DNA from: Galerina marginata
Lineage: Eukaryota; Basidiomycota; Agaricomycetes; Agaricales; Galerinaceae
Length of the DNA: 64,000 nucleotides
Assembly (NCBI GenBank): GCA_023014335.1
Contig: JAECYW010000001.1
Coordinates: forward strand, 1,674,001-1,738,000
Reading direction: 5' to 3'
A program made the position numbers and the translations under genes. Below the pieces are notes generated by a model. It was not told where the DNA came from. It ran no database searches and saw nothing but the letters and a program-made list of their open reading frames with translations. Below are positions 1-12,125 of the stretch, piece after piece (the stretch's first letter is position 1; every line of letters begins with the position of its first letter).

Positions 1-780
1 GACCTCGACGAAACCCTCATCCACTTCCACCTCCCGTCCCATACCCCACCATGGGCAGTCCCAGCTCTGGCTTCTTCACCCTCGTCCCCTCCGCCTCCAA
101 CAACAAAGCCGCAGGCCACATGGTCGAGGTCGTCCTCGGTGGCCGCAGCACCCTCTACCACGTTTACAAACGCCCCTTTGTCGACTTCTTTCTCCGAACG
201 GCATGTATCCCCGTTGCCATTTGTTATTCCCGTCTAATCCTATTGCTACTCAGGTCTCTAGTTGGTACACCCTCGTTATTTTCACCGCCTCCATGCAGGA
301 ATACGCAGATCCCGTCATAGACTGGCTAGATGCAGGCCGTGGTATACTAGAACACCGTTTCTTCCGTGACGTACGTTCATTCCCCTCCATTCCGCCTTTC
401 ATCTCCGTTTCTAAATGTCATCTCTCAGTCATGTACCCAAGCTCCCCAACGGCTCCTACACTAAAGACCTCTCTGTCATAGAAGCAGATCTCTCGCGCGT
501 CTGTCTCGTTGACAACTCGCCCATCAGCTACACCATCAACGAAGGTACGTCGGGTCCATGCGGCGTCTGCCAAAACCATGCGCTGACATGCCCTTTTGCA
601 GCCAACGGCATACCCATCGAAGGCTGGACTCACGACCCTTCAGACGAGGCTCTCCTCGATCTCCTCCCCGTCCTCGATTCCCTCCGGTTCACCTCTGACG
701 TCCGCCGCGTGCTCGGCCTCAGGTGCGCTGGTGTCCTGCACTCTTCTACTTCAAGCCCGAGCTCCAGCTCGAGTTCATAA
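1..780 (+). CDS. NEM1: Nem1-like lipin phosphatase, catalytic subunit (5' end outside window)
   Basis: This is the catalytic half of an FCP1/SCP-type phosphatase. In the Nem1-Spo7 complex at the nuclear/ER membrane, the family dephosphorylates lipin (Pah1). The window opens on the catalytic motif DLDETLIH. It continues with [40 protein letters not shown], the [11 protein letters not shown] motif and a C-terminal [19 protein letters not shown] block. Introns are inferred at 201-253 (GC-AG, see findings), about 371-428 and about 546-601. The conserved protein is spread over all three frames within the first 60 bases (apparent extra bases near 25 and 55). Another shift lies near 441 unless an AAG acceptor at 441 is used. 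The C-terminus ends in an unusual Ser-rich run. The N-terminal membrane part is not in the window. The family call is firm; the frame breaks are unexplained. Confidence 0.88.
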
Positions 781-1463
781 CACGCGGATCCGAAATAAAT
801 CACCCGCAGCAAATTGTACCATCCCACCCTGTCGAGCCCTGCAAGCCTTGTCAACCAGTGCCCGCCATCTTGTTATTCATTACTTACTCTTAGAGCATTC
901 TTGTCCTATTCCCAACCCCATCGCACACAAGCCAAACCCAAACCCGCTTTGAATTCGCATCGTAACATAACACATAGCATCCAAATGATACCTCGCAACA
1001 TTGCAGCAAGCGCAACTCATAATTTCATTGTCGACTTCTTTTCATTTCAAGGAGGCCCCCTCGCACAACCCAGCAGCAGCCACGCTTTGTTTTCGCATAA
1101 CTTAAAGTATTAATCAGACCAACCCCAGAATCTAGTTATCGATGTTGTACCCTTTTCTGGTTCCCTCAGACTTGGTCGTGAATGAATGTGAGCGTGATTT
1201 TTGCCGGCCTCAAGGCCTACCCATGATCGATGATCAGACTTCGAATGAGTAATTTCGTCAGCTCCATTATCATCTGCTCATCAGAGTCGTGCTGTCTCTT
1301 CCGTCGCTTGAAATTTCGCCGGTAGTCCCACAATCTCGATCCAATCAGAATTCCTTTTCAGTCGCTAGAACCAGTTGTATTGAGCACTATCAGACGAAAC
1401 AAGCAAACCTATCGTACACACGAAAATCCAAGCGAGGTCAAGCAATTTCAAACGACCACCCCA
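781..1463. other. Convergent intergenic region, NEM1 / RPA1
   Basis: This stretch lies between the 3' ends of NEM1 and RPA1. Open frames here are short with no recognisable protein. It probably holds the two 3' UTRs. I see no repeat or RNA gene. Confidence 0.5.
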
Positions 1464-3764
1464 CTACCTCGCCCAAGCAGAATACAGCAAATCACGCATA
1501 GCAATGGCCTCTTCCTTGTAATTCAACGGCTGGATGCGCGAGATGCCATATCTGATACGGGTGTTTTCCTAGATCACCGGAAGATGAAAATAGGGAATGG
1601 AAACTAAGTTGCAAGTCACATTAAAATAAAGGGAGCGTACGTTGTAAGTGTCCTGCTTGGCGCGGCACGAGAAATTGAAGGTGTGGCAATTGGCCTTGTG
1701 CATGATCGCGTTGTACTCGGACGGATCGCGTTCCTGGTCACAGTTAGAGACGGTGATTCGCATGTATAGACAATTTGGATGCACCTTTTTCTCCAGCAAC
1801 TCGTTCGCAGTCATGCCAAACACTGCTACACCGACCTCATTAAAGCCCTGCAGCCAGGCTTGTCCAGAGTAGTCCGCAACAGCCATAGACATGATGTAGC
1901 TGTTCAGTGTCCAGGACAAATCATGAGCTTAACACCTCCACGACTTCAACAACAACAATAAAACTGACCGATGCTCCGGCGCAGGGTAGCTCTGCTCGCA
2001 CTTCTCGCACCTCCATGTCCCATTGATCTCCAGCACCTTCTTGTTGCAGCCCTGCGTCGGGCACGCAGGGTACGAAATGTTGTCCGCCTTGATATGCATG
2101 ATCGTCGCGCGCGCCGAGAAGTTCTCTGGCTTCTCGGGCATGCCGTATCCCGTCTGCTTGACTTCGTCCAAGCTGCGAATGTCGGCGCGGTTGAAAGCTG
2201 CTCCTGAAGCATGCTCCACCGCCTGACATGGAGTGGGCCTTGAAGGTCTGCTCTGCGCCAGAGGAGTCATACCAGCCTCGAAGGGTGAAGCACTCGTCGA
2301 TGTCGGGGTTAACATGCATCGTACTGGAGCTGTACATGGAGAGCGAACGGCCTAAAGAAATATGAGCCTGTGGCCATCAGATTAAACCGAAGGAAATGCT
2401 AACCTCCGAAATCTCCAACTTTGACCCCTTTGAAAGCGATAACAGGGCTTGATTCAGCAGTACTATACTGCTCCGCCTGCTTGCCCCAGAGCGTCATGCG
2501 AACAGAGAATCCAGACTTGTCTACCAGCGTCAATTCACGCTTGGGGATCTTGGGACGCGTGAGCAAAGAAGAAAATAAAAATGAAGAACAAAGAATCCGA
2601 TGACCCACCTGTCGATTTTGCTTGACAGATGTGATTTCAGTCACTGGCGAGGCTTCTTTTACAACGCCAATAACATCTATAATAACACATGAGAGTTGAG
2701 ATACGGAGACTGGCAAGACACGTACCACAAATAGCGTCTTTGTTCAGCTCTTCCAAAAGGTTCAGAGGAACGAAGTTGTACTTGATAGTGGGCACATTGG
2801 TAACCTCGTGGCACTAAGGACGAGGAACAAGTTAGTTCGGGAGAATGACAGTTGGGTGCAAATGCAATTACCTCCTCCACTTCCGTGTTCCTCTCAAAGC
2901 TAAGCTCATAGTCATTATTGACATTCGAGAATTTCTTCTTGGCGAGATTGACCCGCGCCTTGGAGATATAATACACTTTCCCCTCCTCCAACCTTGGATA
3001 GAGCTCGTCCACAGCAAGGTTAAACCCCGTTCCCCTGATCTCACCAGAGTCGTCCATCAACGTGACGTTGAAGAGCTTGCCCTCCCCACGCGCGTTAGAC
3101 CATGTCTTGATATCCGACTTCTGCGTGACGCGTGCCTTAATGGTCCAGTTGTTCTGGTAAGGGCTGAGGCCTTCAATGGGGTATATGTTCCCATGGCGGC
3201 CCTTTGGCGGGGGCTGTGGTGGACGAGAGCTAGAAGACATATTCACAGAAGCAGCCGCAGGGGTAGCCACGGAGGTGGATGCACCCGCAACCGCTGGTGT
3301 TGCAGTCTCGGCTCCATGATGCGGGAGCATCAATGTTCTGCGGCTCCCCAATTTTTTCAGCGACGTGTTCCAACACACGGAGACCGAGCACAACAACGAG
3401 CCTGAAGCACACATCGCGTCAAGCTCACAGATCGAGGTAGTAGATATCGCGACACGTACCGTTTCCCTTGCACGAAGCTGCAAGTCAGTTTCTCAAGAAC
3501 CGCGATCGTGTTCTTAGTGATAGTGTTGGAAGTCACCATCTCGTTGAGCTGCGTCGCCAACATGGCCTGCATATATTGGGTGCCATCGGACATGATGATG
3601 CGGTATCGGTCGGGCGGCGTGGCGCCTGACGCAGTCGGGTTGGTGTTCCCGACTCTCTTGGTGGAGAGGAACTGCACAACGTATGGAGAGTTAAAAACAT
3701 CTAGGTCACCGGGATCCGCGGTCTGGAGAAGCTTAATGCATCCTGCGGTCAGTTGTTGGGACAT
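1464..3764 (-). CDS. RFA1: Replication protein A 70-kDa subunit
   Basis: This is the large subunit of the heterotrimeric single-stranded DNA-binding protein used in replication, repair and recombination in the nucleus. The N-terminal OB domain starts [21 protein letters not shown] Pro/Thr/Ala linker follows, then DNA-binding domain A ([20 protein letters not shown]) and domain B ([20 protein letters not shown]). Domain C has the four-cysteine zinc site CPTQGC...WRCEKC. The protein ends in the trimerisation region [20 protein letters not shown]. Several short introns are needed. Two one-base frame breaks are visible, one in the linker near 3315 and one before [12 protein letters not shown] near 2210. 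Both look like a single extra base, and no GT-AG intron explains either. The start is the first ATG of the conserved N-terminus. Its 3' end converges on NEM1. Confidence 0.93.
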
Positions 3765-4414
3765 TGTAAGTGGTTGTGGTGGTTGTGGTGAAGAATTGAG
3801 TTCTGTGATCATTGGGTAATCGCGGTGTGACGCACCTGTGACTCGACGCGTTTTCTGAATTTTTGATCGACAGTAGCGCTTACTGTTTATTGATATTATT
3901 CTAACCAGAGTAAGACGCCTGAACGTCGATACTACATGAAAGTAGAACTGCTTCTTTATCACCATCGGTTCGTACTGTACATACACTCTAAGACACAGAA
4001 AGGCTACGGATTCAAACTTGGGCCATGAAGTAATTAATTGTCGATGTGACACACAGGTTATGGGGGTAGGATGCCAAGAAATCTGGGGGAATTAGAAGGG
4101 TCGTGTAATGGGAGTAGCAGCGTGTACGGACGAAGCAAGAATCGAGGAAGGAAAAAGACACACGCCTGCCTTGTAAAGCGAAGACATCGACGTGAGATAG
4201 ATAAGATAATGCGGGAAATGGGAAAGGGCCTGTCCTCTTGGCTGGCTGACAGATGACGATACGAACGCAATAACCCAACACTCCCAATACTACTGGTAAC
4301 GGATCGGTAAACCGTGGAGATAGAAGGAACTGTATAAGTGGTCGGGTCATAATAGGTAGTACACGTGGACTGAGAAACACTAACGAAAATCCGGATGAAG
4401 CGGTAGTGCGCGTA
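3765..4414. other. Intergenic region, RPA1 promoter and SNF7 3' flank
   Basis: About 650 bp lie upstream of RPA1 and downstream of SNF7, both on the minus strand. It contains scattered short open frames without homology that I recognise. No clear TATA box or repeat is seen. Confidence 0.45.
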
Positions 4415-5746
4415 TTACATCGCCAAAGCAGCCTGCAGCTCCTTGAGCTGCGCCTCTTCGTCGTCTTCCACAGCTGGTGTCCGCGTCTCTGCAATGAGAG
4501 GGAAAAGGTAGCAAAAAAAAAGGCGTGAGATCGATATCGAAATGCACATGGAACATTTGGACCCGGAAGAAACACTTACTGTCTTCGGCCACTCTTGAAC
4601 CTGGTGGTAGATGCACGGGGGCATGGTCCGCCTCGTTCAGCCGGTTGTTCAGCTCTTCTTGTTGCAGTTCTTCCAGCTCCAAGTTTAGCTCGTCCTGTGT
4701 ATGCATGACGCCATATACGAATGGAGGATGGGATCACAGTTGTATGATTTGGATTGCAGTGATTCGATGTCCGAGTAAGATTCGTGTTCAGACAGTATGT
4801 GAGGGGGGAGTGCGAGAGTTAACAGTGAGTGTGATTTAAAGCACAATATAAAAGGAAGACAGAACGCACGTCGTCGACATCCACTCCAGAATAAATAGGA
4901 TTCGAAAGGGCCTCAGAGATCTCGTTCGCGAGCTCGCGCTGCTCGTTCACAGCGTTCATTGTCGCATCCACTTTGTTCATGTCCCTATAATAAGAATAGC
5001 CCCAGACAGTCGATCGTGAGTAGATGATATTCAATGGTCGTGTTTAGATCCGCGCGTCCCGCAGGCCTCCTAGCATGTTAAATAGTATCAAAGGATGCAT
5101 ACTACAACAGGGAGACGATGCTGATGCCAATAAGGCCAAGGCGCAGGCGCAGGAGGATAGCGGGGTGCGAAACAACCTAAATGTGACTCACAGATTGCCG
5201 TGGATAACCTTGAGTGCATCGGACGCCTTCTTCATGGCGGCCATCGTTTCTGCGTTTAGGTTTGCTGACTCCAGGGTATTAACTTGCATTTCTAGCTGCA
5301 GCCGACTCCCCGCTAGCCGATCCAGTTCCTGCTCCGTCACCTTCTTTCGCTTGAGCGCCGCAGTAGCCACTGAGGTTGATCATGCGTTCAATGAAAAGAG
5401 CCCAGACGAGCACCGAGTGTGACAGAACCCGCGAAGCCATATACGAAGAAAGACGATAGCATAGCATAATAAATCAACATGTAATATAATGGATGAAACC
5501 AGCCCAACCTCTTCGTCAGTTCGATAGAAAAAGGGGGTTAAGTAAATCACAAGATGACGCACCAGCTTTGTTCGACACTGCGTTAGCCCGTGCCTTCTTG
5601 ACCTCCTCATCGATCTTCTTCTGCAGGTACTCCTCCTTCTTCTCGATCATCTGTAACTGCTGGCGCAGTCCGACGATGGCGTCGCGCGCCGTTTGCTTAG
5701 GATCCTTTCGCCCAGCGCCAAAGTAGCTCATGAAGCTGGCCATCAT
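4415..5746 (-). CDS. SNF7: ESCRT-III core subunit Snf7/Vps32 (CHMP4 family)
   Basis: This small charged coiled-coil protein polymerises on endosomal membranes for multivesicular-body sorting and membrane scission. The N-terminus MMASFMSYFGAGRKDPKQTA leads into helix 1 (IVGLRQQLQMIEKKEEYLQK). Later exons carry the helical core (LQLEMQVNTLESANLNAETM and DMNKVDATMNAVNEQRELAN). The acidic tail ends EAQLKELQAALAM, the autoinhibitory and Vps4-facing C-terminal helix typical of Snf7. The gene is split into about five exons over 1.3 kb for a protein of roughly 220 residues, the usual family length. The start is one of two adjacent ATGs (5746 or 5743); the conserved MSYFG follows closely. No frame defect was noticed. 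Confidence 0.92.
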
Positions 5747-6237
5747 GGGTAGTCGTTCGTGCCTTTGCGAGATACAAAAGTGTGTGGATGTGGTGGTCGG
5801 TGGGTGAAATATGGGTGTAGATGGAAAGGGAGATAATGGAGAAAGCTTAGCAGCGAGTGAGCTGTGGACCGCAAGTCAACCTACACTAACCATGTTGCCG
5901 ATGAACCCCGATAAGGAAATCAACGTGACTTCCTATGTCACTGGGATTGAAGCCCAATGGCAAGAGTGTAGTAAATAGCATTAGCCTCGACAAGGATAAG
6001 ATAGCAGCACTACAGCAAAGTGAAAGAATGCGCGCACAAGGAAGAGAAAGAAAAGTTCGTGTTCTAAGTCCTTAGGCAACATTAAGCCTTCACCTTCATA
6101 ATTACTACTGCAGAGTCTAGATCGCTTTTATATGTCGGTGTAAATTAGTGGGTATCGGCATCAAAGGTCTACAATATTACCACGGAAGTAACCCTCAGGG
6201 AATGCATGAGCCGCGGCAGGAAAATAAGAAGGCTGCT
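5747..6237. other. Intergenic region, SNF7 promoter and ceramide synthase 3' flank
   Basis: About 490 bp between two minus-strand genes. It should hold the SNF7 promoter and the downstream gene's 3' UTR. I see no repeat, RNA gene or strong motif. Confidence 0.45.
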
Positions 6238-7616
6238 CTAATTGTCCTTCTTGTCTGATGCACTGGTACTAGATTAATGGAATCATCATGAGAGTCTAGA
6301 ATCATAGCACAACAACGCCTGGGATAAAGGACTCACTCGTCTTCATCGTCGCTGCGGTCATCTGACGCACCACTGCCACTGACAACCCGCCATGCCACTC
6401 TGCAGATCATCCCAAACCAGATGCATTGTATTACCTGGGTGCACACGTGCGTCAATTGACCAATTACCTGCGAGTTAAAGAATCAACACAAACCTGGAGA
6501 GCAAGGAGCAGCACACAAAATATCGTGAAGTTCGTTTGCGTAACGTAATAGCTGCCTTCATAGTCCCATTTGAATTCGACATAATTGGGACCTTCGAAAA
6601 TCGTCGAGTAGATAACGAAGAGGAAGAGGAAGTGTCTTGTAATGAGCCAAGAAAACATGAATATGGCGAAGACGAAGTCGCAAGCGAACTGGCTGATATC
6701 GAGGTAACGAATCATTTTGGCAAGCTGGATCAGGAGAAGAAAAAAATAGGTCAAGCCCCGGACAAGGACGACGACTTCGACATAAAAAGCTTACAGGGAG
6801 GAAGATGTCACAACAGTCCATAAGCATCATGATAACACAACCCACACGGGTAAAGTTAGTAAAGTAGCTGCCTAGGATAAGGACCACTGTTATGATGTGG
6901 TGGGACATCATCTGGACATGGTCCTTTCGTCGAGCCTCTGCATTGAGAACGAGGATTTGATGGAAATAAAAAGCAGTCTGAGTGAGGTAGTAAATCTTGA
7001 CAGGAGCAGCAATGGGTATATGAGGGTATGCTAGCCATAAATCGATTGGGTCCAGAAGTCGGGTCGGTAGGTTATAGTGGACATACTGAAGAAAGAAAGA
7101 CATTAAGGCTAGCAACAAAAAGAGGAAATCAAAAACGAACGTACGAGACCAAAAGCCCATTGAATGGAGTAATATATGACAGACCACCCTTGTTCAGCAA
7201 ACCTCAAGACTTTGCGATTCAACTGACGCATTTCCTTGGCGGTTGGCGGAAGCCCGGCGACACCATTTGCGTCCCCGTTCGAATGCAAATGGCCGTTCCC
7301 ATTGGAAACATGCCCATTACCGTTACCGACGTAGCTATTTGCAGCGCCGTTGGTTTTCACCGCCTTCCGTCGTCGTGTTAGCATCAGGTCGCGAGTAAGC
7401 TTCCATCGCGCGAAACGGCTCGAAAACCAATAGCCGAAACGCGTCACGTAGAACAGCCATGACAGCAATGCAGGTTATGACAAGGTAGATATCCGATTTT
7501 CCGACATTGTAGTACGGAGACTCGTGGAAAGAGTCTGGGTCCTTTGGGGGGCTGGTAGGGTTTTGGAGGGTATAGAATGGCGTGAGGTATGGCGACCAGG
7601 AGTTGAATTTGTCCAT
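6238..7616 (-). CDS. LAC1: Ceramide synthase, Lag1/Lac1 type (TLC domain)
   Basis: An ER multi-span enzyme that acylates sphingoid bases to make ceramide. The N-terminus is MDKFNSWSPYLTPFYTLQNP, followed by a first hydrophobic segment (IYLVITCIAVMAVLRDAFRL). A Gly/Asn-rich loop follows. The TLC domain starts around AKEMRQLNRKVLRFAEQGWS. The Lag1 motif has the paired catalytic histidines in KDHVQMMSHHIITVVLILGS, followed by more membrane spans. The reading frame first meets TGA at 6333-6335. A GTGAGT donor just before it, joined to an acceptor near 6264, gives an acidic and lysine tail ending ASDKKDN with stop at 6238-6240. I prefer that end. It is divergently paired with the snRNP gene downstream. 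Confidence 0.9.
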
Positions 7617-7978
7617 TTTACCCCAGACTCGACCTGCTGGGAACTGCGGCTAGGAATAAAAAAAGGAAAGGAAGCTTTATCGGACCACCTTGGGGGTATT
7701 TAAAAAAAGTCCAGATGGAATAATTGCAAGTGCGAGGAGGATGTGAAGCTGGGGACCAGGGAAAGAGGCGGGGAATGATCGCGACTACGGAATGTGGTTA
7801 CGATAAGAGGAGAAGGCGCGTTCTGCAGTGCCTGGGCTGCCAGCTGCAACCTGTTGTAGGAGTCCTAACCGACGCACCTGCCCATGCATTTTTATTTTTA
7901 CACGACTGCTGACCCCGTGGGAATTATCCATTTTCGGCCCAACTTCGCACATCGTCGGACCTCTGCCTCCTGCTAATC
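7617..7978. promoter_or_regulatory. Divergent promoter region, ceramide synthase / snRNP gene
   Basis: A 362-bp gap separates two start codons that face away from each other, so it must hold both promoters. An A/T-rich stretch (TATTTAAAAAAAG) lies at about 7696-7708. No other motif stands out. Confidence 0.45.
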
Positions 7979-8917
7979 ATGGCTTCATCTTCAAATCAAC
8001 CGAATACCACCTTGTATATCAAGAACCTTAACGATAAGGTCAACAAAGAAGAGTTGAAGATCCAGCTTTACGCCCTTTTCACAACATATGGCAAGATTAT
8101 CGACATCATCGCCTCCAAGAGCGAGAAAATGCGCGGTCAGGCATTCCTTGTCTTTACCGATCTAGCAGGCGCGACTTCTGCCATGCGAGCTTGCGAGGGC
8201 ATGGTATTCTACGACAAACCACTGGTGAGCCCCTCACGACGCGCCATCATGGAGCCTCATGCTTATTAGAGCCTACTCCTAGCACATTGATTATGCGAAA
8301 TCAAAATCGTACGCCACCCTCCGTGTCGAAGACCCCGACTTCGTGCCTCCAACAGCAGCAAATGCAAGCGCCATCGTGACGCAGAATGGTAAGCGACAGA
8401 GGGACACAGACGCTGGCGATTCAGAGCGTCAGGCGAAGCGAGAAAAGGCCGATGATTCAGATGAGGAGATGGAAATCGATGACGAGGAAGAAACGCCCGC
8501 AAAGAAAGACACATGTACGTCGTGCTATTCAAAAAATAATTTCAACATCTGCTTCACGTTATTTCTCCGAAAGCCGCGGTTCCAACCAGCGTGCCCACCC
8601 AGGTCCAACAGCCCTCATTACGATTGCTATGTACAAATCTACCGCAAGAAGTCACAGACGACGTACTTTCTGTGCTGTTCCAACAGTACGCCATTCTCAA
8701 TACTTAATGAATCGTGACCTTCATCGATTTTTGACCTAGGTACAAAGGTTTCCAGAGAACTCACGTAACTTGGTCTCCTGCCTTGAATCCAGCTGGTATT
8801 CGGGTAAAAATGGCTCAGGTGTTTTTCGAGTCGCCCGAACTCGCTACCACCGCCAAAGAAGCGTTAGACGGCTTCACTCTGAAAAAAGGCTGGCAAATGT
8901 CCGTGGTTTATATCTAA
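7979..8917 (+). CDS. U1A/U2B''-type spliceosomal snRNP protein (two RRMs)
   Basis: This family binds stem-loops of U1 or U2 snRNA in the spliceosome; fungi usually have a single member. RRM1 begins MASSSNQPNTTLYIKNLNDK and carries RNP2 (LYIKNL) and RNP1 (RGQAFLVF). After an intron it continues HIDYAKSKSYATLRVEDPDF, the usual U1A/U2B'' sequence. An acidic and basic linker (GDSERQAKREKADDSDEEME) leads to RRM2 (LRLLCTNLPQEVTDDVLSVL), and the protein ends LKKGWQMSVVYI. Three GT-AG introns restore one frame from the ATG to TAA. Length is about 240 residues, as expected. Whether it serves U1, U2 or both cannot be told from sequence. Confidence 0.9.
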
Positions 8918-9091
8918 ATGAGCATACCCACTTCGGACGTCTTGCGGCACGCGATGTGTCGATTATTTTTGAACGTTGTAATATCATGATGTTGTTCGTC
9001 TACTTTTTCATTTACTCAATGCTTAATATGGTTTAAACATAGCCATAGGTTACTGGCGTCGCACTCTCCTCCCCGAGGTTTCCGAGTTCAT

Positions 9092-10110
9092 TTACTTGAG
9101 GGCCTTAAGGATCGCTTTCCCTACACCAGCAGCCGATGCGGGGTTCTGTCCTGTGATGAGATGTCCGTCGACGACTACTTTCTCCTGAACGTTGAACCCC
9201 ATTTAGTTTTGAAACTCGCAATAAACAATTTATGATACTGACCCCCCATACCTCATCGGCTTTCACATATTTTCCTCCAAGCTGAACGATCTTGTCTTCC
9301 AACAAGAACGGAACATCCTGCAAAAGTTTCCTTGATGATCAGTGTCGATGCATTGGACAGAGATTGAAATACCGACCTTGACTTTACCAGCCTGCTCTTC
9401 CTCCTCATTCGAGAATCCAGTGACCGTCCTACCCGTAAAGATCGACCTCCCAGCTGCATCTACCGCGCCTGTGAGAGCTCTGTGCGAATCCGTGAGTTCG
9501 ATTGGCATAACGATATTTGACGTTGTAAACTAACGCAGGCCCATGGCATACAGCTGCCACGATCTTCCCGCTGTCCCAGAACTGGAATTCCGATTCAGAT
9601 CAGGTCGCGGTTTTTCTATGGACAAGCTGCACTCACCTGTTGGATTAGCCTGGCATTGATCGGGTCTGTTGGCAGATCAATAACGGGGCCGTGACCTCCG
9701 ACATAGAAGATGGCGTCATAGTCCTTGAAATCCACATCTGACAACTTTTTGGCGCCCGCGAACTTGGATTTCACCGTTTCATCTTTCTGGAATTTCACCG
9801 AATCCGGGTCTGAGGCAAAAGCCTGCGATACTGACATCAGTGACGACGTTCATTTAATAGGATATTGTCTCTCTACCTTGACGCTCCCTTCGTCAACGGG
9901 GGGATTGGGACCTTTTGGGGCCGCGAAATCAATGGTTGCATGGGGGCTAAGCACGTAGTAGGGATGGGCCGCTTCAGGCAAGTACCAGCCCTATGAAAAC
10001 GCTGTCTGATAAGTCTCGAGATACCGGCAGAGGCCAAGAGCATCACTCACGGTTTGGCCACCACTCAAAGTCTTATCTGCAGAAGTGAACACGAAAAGTA
10101 CGGAAGGCAT
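9092..10110 (-). CDS. DJ-1/PfpI superfamily protein, Hsp31-like (putative glyoxalase III)
   Basis: A class I glutamine-amidotransferase-like fold of the Hsp31/DJ-1 group. Fungal members are linked to glutathione-independent methylglyoxal removal and stress survival. The protein starts MPSVLFVFTSADKTLSGGQT. It carries YDAIFYVGGHGPVIDLPTDP and a nucleophile-elbow cysteine in VAAVCHGP. The end is VVDGHLITGQNPASAAGVGK. About six exons make roughly 240 residues, normal for the family. A TATATATA box lies about 50 bp upstream of the ATG, in keeping with an inducible gene. Enzyme activity is inferred from the family, not shown by the sequence. Confidence 0.88.
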
Positions 10111-10894
10111 TGTGGAAGATATTGGGTGCAATAAAGAGATGAGTGCAAGAAACGATGTCTTATATATAGTTCTGAAATTCGAGGGGCTTTGTCATTCTTT
10201 TAAAATCCGATTCATAATCTGGTGGGTTTCATAACATCATCACTCGTGAATTCCACATTGCTACGTGCAGTCAGCGTCATCCGCCGGTTTCTTTTGTACA
10301 CCGGTAACTGGACCAACCACCGGGTTCTAATCACCGCGCAGTCTTCGCGATCTTGGAGCTGGTTACGATTACCTAGAAGCCAGAATCCTGAAATGGCTGC
10401 TCACATATTACCTGGAGATGAAATAGGCTCAATCATCCACGCCTGGACTATCTTGGTATGAGACTACGAGATGAAGGCCCCCATCCCGCCCCAAACCATG
10501 GAATAATACTTGGCCCATAACAAAATTTCTCTTGCTTCAACGAGGTTGAGTGTGCGGTGTTGCACAGTTGCAGTCTAAGGGGTGAGTGAAATTATTCTGT
10601 AAGCCAACAGTAAGCCATTGGAAAAATGCTTGATGTTCCATCATGTTCCCGAGCATTTGAAGAACTTTTCCAAGAATCATCACCTATTACAACAGACCAT
10701 TGCCTTGCTGATTATTAGGTCCGTCAAGAGAGATCACAAGCTACACAAAAAAATCAATGCGCCACTGTTGTTCTATTATTAGTTTAGTTCCAGATTAGAT
10801 TAGTCCTTCAACGGCAAATTCCGAGAACAGGACTTCCTATTTGGTCACATTGAAGCTCTCCGCTACACCCATCACATTATACAACTCTTTCGAC
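10111..10894. promoter_or_regulatory. Divergent promoter region, DJ-1-like gene / MOB1
   Basis: A 784-bp gap between two genes that start away from each other. It includes the TATA-like box listed separately for the DJ-1-like gene. A 79-codon open frame at 10222-10461 on the plus strand has no recognisable motif and is not called. Confidence 0.5.
10161..10168 (-). promoter_or_regulatory. TATA box of the DJ-1-like gene
   Basis: The sequence TATATATA lies 51 bp upstream of the start codon on the coding strand side, a normal distance in basidiomycete promoters. It is a motif match only. Confidence 0.5.
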
Positions 10895-12008
10895 ATGTCT
10901 TCGTTCTTCGGTCTGTCAGTCCACCTTAACGTCGATTAATGTCTCCGAAATATCCTAATTTCCTCCATATTCAGGGGCAAAACGCGCACATTTAAACCAC
11001 GGAAAGATATACCAGAGGGTACCAAGCAATACCAGCTGAGGAAGTACGCCGAGGCAACTTTGGTAGGATCGAGACCACGCGCTTTCGCGTATTGTAGTGT
11101 ATGCAACTGAGTCTCTGAATTTGGTTCGATTCGGTTAGGGATCGGGGAATCTGAGACTGGCCGTGCAGCTACCAGAGGGCGAAGATCTGAACGAATGGTT
11201 AGCGGTGCACAGTAGGTGGTTATCCTTCAGAGAGGAACCCCTTACCTATTCGTATAACCTAGCCGTTGATTTCTTCAACCATCTCAACATGCTCTACGGA
11301 ACTGTAACTGAATTTTGTATACCCTCAGAGGTACGCTTACAGGACACCTAGTGGATACGACGACTTATGCGATAGTGCCAGTGTCCCATCATGTCTGCAG
11401 GACCTCGGTGAGTTTCATTTGTCACAACTTCAGCTGTTTATTTCTCTGATGAATGGTGTTTGCCAACAGATATGAGTATCTCTGGGAGGACGGCGCCAAG
11501 TATAAACGACCTACCAAGCTCCCTGCCCCTGAATACGTCGACGCGCTCATGAACTGGGCACAACACCTGCTAGACGACGAAGCCGTATTCCCAAACAGAT
11601 TAGGTATTTAAGCGCGTCCACACTGAAATTCTATGTTCTGAAACTTTCAATCCTAGGCGTTGCTTTCCCCAAGAACTTCCGCGATACAGTCAAGACGATA
11701 GTACGACGTTTGTTCCGGGTGTATGCGCACATATACAGCAACCACTTTGACCATATATGTGCACTCGGCATAGAAGGTACGCCAGACCGACCTGCTTGAC
11801 GAAATATTCTTATAAGACGATGTGCGCAGCCCATCTGAATACGAGCTACCGGCATTTTTTCTTGTTTATAAACGAGGTGAGCATTGGGAACACAGATTTG
11901 AACACACCGCTGAACTAGTAGTAGTTTGATCTAGTTGATAGGAAAGAGCTCGCACCTCTGGACGAATTAAATGACGCGATCCTCGCAGAAGACTTGAAAG
12001 GACGGTAG
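10895..12008 (+). CDS. MOB1: MOB kinase activator Mob1
   Basis: Mob1 is the adaptor that binds and activates NDR/LATS-type kinases (Dbf2 in yeast) in the mitotic exit and septation pathway. A tiny first exon encodes MSSFF. Then come [20 protein letters not shown] and [20 protein letters not shown]. The zinc-binding part follows as [18 protein letters not shown] and [20 protein letters not shown], with the second ligand pair in [16 protein letters not shown]. The protein ends [20 protein letters not shown] before TAG. About seven GT-AG introns join into one frame of roughly 215 residues, the usual length. No defect is seen. It converges on the hexose transporter, with 117 bp between the stops. 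Confidence 0.92.
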
Positions 12009-12125
12009 TTGGTGTTAGGGAAATTTACCCGGCTCTTCACTAGTTCCAATGTGTACACAACGATGCCTTGTCAGTATTCCCTAATTCTATTGGCAACATC
12101 GCGATTCGATTCAATGGGTTTGAGG

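Noticed and set aside
2845..3405. 186-codon plus-strand open frame opposite RPA1
   Set aside because: It is a shadow of the conserved RPA1 coding strand and shows no protein family features.
4012..4575. 187-codon minus-strand open frame between RPA1 and SNF7
   Set aside because: It covers intergenic sequence and runs out of frame into SNF7; the residue pattern is not protein-like.
10222..10461. 79-codon open frame in the DJ-1/MOB1 promoter gap
   Set aside because: No homology recognised, no intron signals, and it sits in a promoter region.
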